A stretch of 64,000 nucleotides of DNA from Palleronia marisminoris (GTDB lineage Bacteria; Pseudomonadota; Alphaproteobacteria; Rhodobacterales; Rhodobacteraceae), in NCBI RefSeq assembly GCF_900172315.1, contig NZ_FWFV01000005.1, forward strand, positions 241,113-305,112. The letters run 5' to 3'. The stretch's first letter is position 1. Each line of letters opens with the position of its first letter. The notes beneath the pieces were generated by a model, which made no database searches, was not told where the DNA came from, and saw nothing but the letters and a program-made list of their open reading frames with translations. Both the position numbers and the translations under genes were made by a program. Shown here piece after piece: positions 63,095 through 64,000 of this stretch.

Positions 63095-64000
63095 ATGCGC
63101 ATGACCGTCTCACGCAAGCTCGGAGGGCTTGTCGCGTTCGCCGCTCTACTCTTCGTCGCACTATCCGTGCTCCAGGTTGCGAAGCTCCGTGAAGTGATGC
63201 GTCAGGACAGCCAGGCGCTCGTGCGCGCGCAGACGGAAGGTGCGACATCCATCGTGCGTTCATTCGTCAATGCCGCGAACGCGGGAGAGATGAGCGTTGA
63301 AGAAGCGCAAGAAAGCGCCGCGGCTGCCCTGTCGGCCATCCGGTACGGAAACGACGACTATTTCTTCGTGAACGACAGCGACGCAATCATTGTCGTGCAT
63401 CCGAATTCGGAGCTGATCGGCACAAGCCAATGGGAGAAACGGGATCCGGCGGGCGTACCGCTCTTTCAAGAGCTCATCGAGCGCGCCAAGGAAGGCGGCG
63501 GGTATACGTCCTATCTTTGGCCACGTGCCGGTGCCGAGCAGCCGATTCCCAAGCTCAGCTACTCGAGCATCGTTCCGGAATGGGATTGGGTCGTCGGAAC
63601 GGGCGTGTACCTCGAAGACCTCGAGGCGGCTTTCGCGCCGCAACTCCGGCAGGAAGTCATGTCCGTCGTCGTGAAGCTGGTTGTCGTGCTGGGCATGCTC
63701 GCAGCAAGCGGCTGGTTCATCTCGCGCAGTATCGCGCGTCCTCTGACAAGCATGACGCAGATCATGGTGCAGCTTGCTGACGGCGACTTGAGCGTCGAGG
63801 TTGCAGAGACGAAGCAGCGCGACGAAGTCGGTCTGCTTTCGACCTCCGCTCGTCGGATGATTGGAAGCCTCAGGGAGATGAGCCGGGCTGCGGAAAGCAT
63901 CGCCGCCGGCGATCTGCGGGCCGACGTCACGCCGCGTTCCGACGACGACCGGCTCGGGATTGCGCTGCGCGACATGGTGATCAAGCTGCGCGAGGTGATC
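63095..64000 (+). CDS. methyl-accepting chemotaxis protein, N-terminal part (cut by window end)
   Basis: 302 codons to the window edge with no stop. Signal anchor helix (about 9-28), periplasmic sCache-type sensor (about 35-180: IRYGNDDYFFVNDSDAIIVVHP, IVPEWDWVVGTGVYLEDL), second helix (about 190-212), HAMP domain (RPLTSMTQIMVQLADGDLSVEV) and a second HAMP-like unit (AESIAAGDLRADVTPRSDDDRLG). The methylation and signalling domains must lie beyond base 64000. ATG 63095 is the only start before the first helix. Confidence 0.9.
   Translation, partial: MRMTVSRKLGGLVAFAALLFVALSVLQVAKLREVMRQDSQALVRAQTEGATSIVRSFVNAANAGEMSVEEAQESAAAALSAIRYGNDDYFFVNDSDAIIVVHPNSELIGTSQWEKRDPAGVPLFQELIERAKEGGGYTSYLWPRAGAEQPIPKLSYSSIVPEWDWVVGTGVYLEDLEAAFAPQLRQEVMSVVVKLVVVLGMLAASGWFISRSIARPLTSMTQIMVQLADGDLSVEVAETKQRDEVGLLSTSARRMIGSLREMSRAAESIAAGDLRADVTPRSDDDRLGIALRDMVIKLREVI

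Overview
The window is GC-rich DNA from an alphaproteobacterium, most likely Rhodobacteraceae (Roseobacter/Rhodobacter type). The evidence is the typical genes (DUF1285, DUF1523, DUF2065 behind hflKC, the MoxR-DUF58-DUF4159 series, folE2, a SAM-II riboswitch on metZ) and a dispersed intergenic repeat with a GGAGTATTT...GCAGGATGAA core that I associate with this family. Almost every base is coding. Genes often overlap by 1 or 4 bases within operons, and convergent genes often overlap at their stop codons. I see no phage, transposase or CRISPR array.

Layout. 1-8970: a cut-off LolD/YbbA-type ABC ATPase divergent from a TesA-like esterase; an MFS exporter; a coupled tyrA-pheA-unknown trio; hemC with a degenerate APH-fold partner, divergent from hemE; two small conserved proteins. 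9036-15823: moxR, DUF58, BatA/DUF4159 and a large membrane protein in one operon. 15914-24225: secG, pyrG, a small zinc-ribbon membrane protein, gor, the hflK-hflC-DUF2065 operon and a Do-type protease ending in a clear terminator. 24231-32871: a lipoprotein, an isolated DnaE2-like OB domain, ferredoxin, purD, xseA, ftsY, MgtC- and YciB-type membrane proteins and a hydrolase. 32969-39207: promoter, SAM-II riboswitch and metZ, then folE2, trkH, a P1 peptidase and DUF1523. 39204-46870: a sulfotransferase divergent from a GT14 glycosyltransferase, HIT, SpoIIAA-like, an ABC ATPase beside a run of 14 G, a lytic transglycosylase and a glutathionyl-hydroquinone reductase. 46929-47005: tRNA-Arg(ACG).

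47333-58748 is the most distinctive region, a 12-gene sugar-acid catabolic locus with its own ABC importer and GntR-type regulator. Mutarotase, aldose dehydrogenase, lactonase, SDR and FAH hydrolase make up most of the non-phosphorylating L-fucose route (to pyruvate and lactate). An LgoD/RspB-like dehydrogenase, a UxaB-like reductase and a UxaA-like dehydratase make up the L-galactonate to 2-keto-3-deoxygluconate route. The two together suggest that L-fucose and L-galactose, both algal sugars, may be handled by one set of genes. Three matching 17-bp AT-rich sites lie in the two divergent promoter regions of the locus and are probable operators.

The window ends with a four-PAS GGDEF-EAL protein, a TauE/SafE permease and a chemoreceptor cut off at base 64000.
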